Part shown: positions 63,187-64,000 of the stretch, piece after piece
Position numbering within the stretch: position 1 is the stretch's first letter
Layout: the number at the start of each line of letters is the position of its first letter
Notes under the pieces: generated by a model
What the model was told of the DNA's origin: nothing
Database searches by the model: none
The model's input: the letters and a program-made list of their open reading frames with translations, nothing else
Assembly (NCBI RefSeq): GCF_004614195.1
Contig: NZ_SPUM01000047.1
Span: forward strand, 62,001 to 126,000
DNA from: Massilia horti
GTDB lineage: Bacteria; Pseudomonadota; Gammaproteobacteria; Burkholderiales; Burkholderiaceae_D
Reading direction: 5' to 3'
DNA: 64,000 bases
Program-made: the position numbers and the translations under genes

Positions 63187-64000
63187 GGTATACCTCGAGG
63201 AGTTGCTGCGCCCTGCCGGCCTCATCCTGCAGCACAGGGAAGGCGGGTAGATTCGTGTCCCATTCGATCAGGGTCGGCAGCGGGCCGAAGCGCTCGACCG
63301 CAGCGCGGTACAAATCCCATACAGGATCGGCGATCCGGGTGCCGTGCGTATCAATCAGCAGATCGCCGGCATCCTCGAAGCCGGCAAGATGGAATTCCCG
63401 CACCGCGCCGCTTGGAATTCGACGCAGGTAGGCATGCGGATCGATGGCATGGTTGACAGCATTGACGTAGAGATTGTTCACGTCGAGCAGAATGCCGCAG
63501 CCCGTCGCTGCAACCAGTTCGGCGATAAACTCGTCTTCCGTCATGATGGAATGGCGGTAGCTCAGATAGGCGGAAATATTTTCGATCAGGATCTGCCGCC
63601 CAAGAAAGTCCTGGGTCTCGTCGATGTGCGTGCACACCTGGCGCAAGGCCTCCTCCGTATAAGGCAGGGGCAGCAAGTCATTCAGGTGGCGTCTGCCGAT
63701 CGCGCCCCAACTCAGGTGTTCCGACACCAGGCCGGGGGCGAAACGGTCGACAAGGCCCTTTAGCTTGACCAGGTGTTCCCGGTCCAGGGCATCGCTTGAC
63801 CCCAGCGACAAGCCGACGCCATGCAGGCTCAATGGATAGCGGCTGCGGATCCGCTCCAGATAATGAATGTGCGGCCCGCCCTCGGCAAAATAATTTTCGG
63901 CATGCACCTCGAACCAAGCGGCGGGCGAGGCGGACGACAGCGCCGCGTCGTAATGCGCTGCGCGCAAGCCGATTCCCGCCGCGTGGGGTATTCCCGATGC
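63173..64000 (-). CDS. bufB: BufB-type MNIO maturation enzyme (DUF692), start outside window
   Basis: A DUF692 multinuclear non-heme iron oxidase, 275 codons visible; the frame is open to 64000 and family alignment (AGIGLRAAHYD) shows that the first residues lie beyond the window. Iron-binding pieces are LSLHGVGLSLG, LVSEHLSWG, ILIENISAYL, ILLDVNNLYVN, REFHLAGF and DTHGTRIADP with LIEWDTNLP. These enzymes convert Cys in precursor peptides to heterocyclic or other modified forms, using iron. It is the first visible gene of the operon. Confidence 0.92.
   Translation of the reverse strand, partial: ASGIPHAAGIGLRAAHYDAALSSASPAAWFEVHAENYFAEGGPHIHYLERIRSRYPLSLHGVGLSLGSSDALDREHLVKLKGLVDRFAPGLVSEHLSWGAIGRRHLNDLLPLPYTEEALRQVCTHIDETQDFLGRQILIENISAYLSYRHSIMTEDEFIAELVAATGCGILLDVNNLYVNAVNHAIDPHAYLRRIPSGAVREFHLAGFEDAGDLLIDTHGTRIADPVWDLYRAAVERFGPLPTLIEWDTNLPAFPVLQDEAGRAQQLLEVYHAAC

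Noticed and set aside
1..64000. CRISPR arrays, tRNA and rRNA genes
   Set aside because: No regularly spaced repeats, cloverleaf-like tRNA or rRNA stretches were noticed on reading both strands; a covariance search was not possible here.

Overview
The window looks like a chromosomal segment of a GC-rich betaproteobacterium, most likely an Oxalobacteraceae member of the Massilia/Duganella/Janthinobacterium type. This rests on the general porin, the alternative caa3-type oxidase, the second infA beside a cold-shock gene, and several TonB, phosphatase and biopolymer-scavenging genes. It is inferred from protein families, not from a marker gene. I saw no rRNA, tRNA or CRISPR array.

Layout. 2-6164: the end of an Lhr helicase, a CPBP protease-like membrane protein, a methyltransferase and a small membrane protein. 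6151-20953: a catabolic region. A leftward operon (HpaB/HpaC-type monooxygenase, extradiol dioxygenase, RraA-type aldolase, cupin, aldehyde dehydrogenase, RidA, FAA hydrolase) contains the usual steps of an aromatic meta-cleavage route. Beyond a LysR regulator lie a sulfatase/phosphonate-monoesterase-type hydrolase, a porin, an MFS carrier and a SulP carrier. A shared upstream motif suggests one regulon. 21126-28346: a probable defence island. It has an overlapping trio DUF6361 - phospholipase-D-like - helicase, flanked by remnants of a MotA/OmpA-type (Zorya-like) pair and of a toxin-antitoxin pair.

28377-31990: two tandem PhoA-type phosphatases and a secreted protein behind a candidate Pho box. 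32005-33063: a secreted alpha/beta hydrolase. 33163-40904: a cyanophycin-scavenging locus (secreted cyanophycinase, TonB receptor, zinc dipeptidase-like enzyme, YfcC carrier, RpiR regulator). 41129-46075: an OB-fold protein, a LamG-GH95 fucosidase, a VOC protein and a DHFR-like protein. 46275-47057: integron-type gene cassettes with paired attC core sites and no visible integrase. A second copy of the OsmC cassette sits at 57560-58084, against an IS66 remnant.

47221-53455: a complete alternative cytochrome c oxidase operon. Its subunit I has Trp where the key glutamate is expected and Ala at the K-channel lysine. 53832-57376: two unknown small genes, csp-infA, and a Tat-exported PhoD. 58238-64000: a leftward run bufB (MNIO, cut by the window end) - bufC - cyclic-nucleotide phosphodiesterase - bufA - patatin - second bufA - class III cyclase. 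This couples a bufferin-type RiPP pathway to genes for making and destroying a cyclic nucleotide, and it is the most unusual system here.
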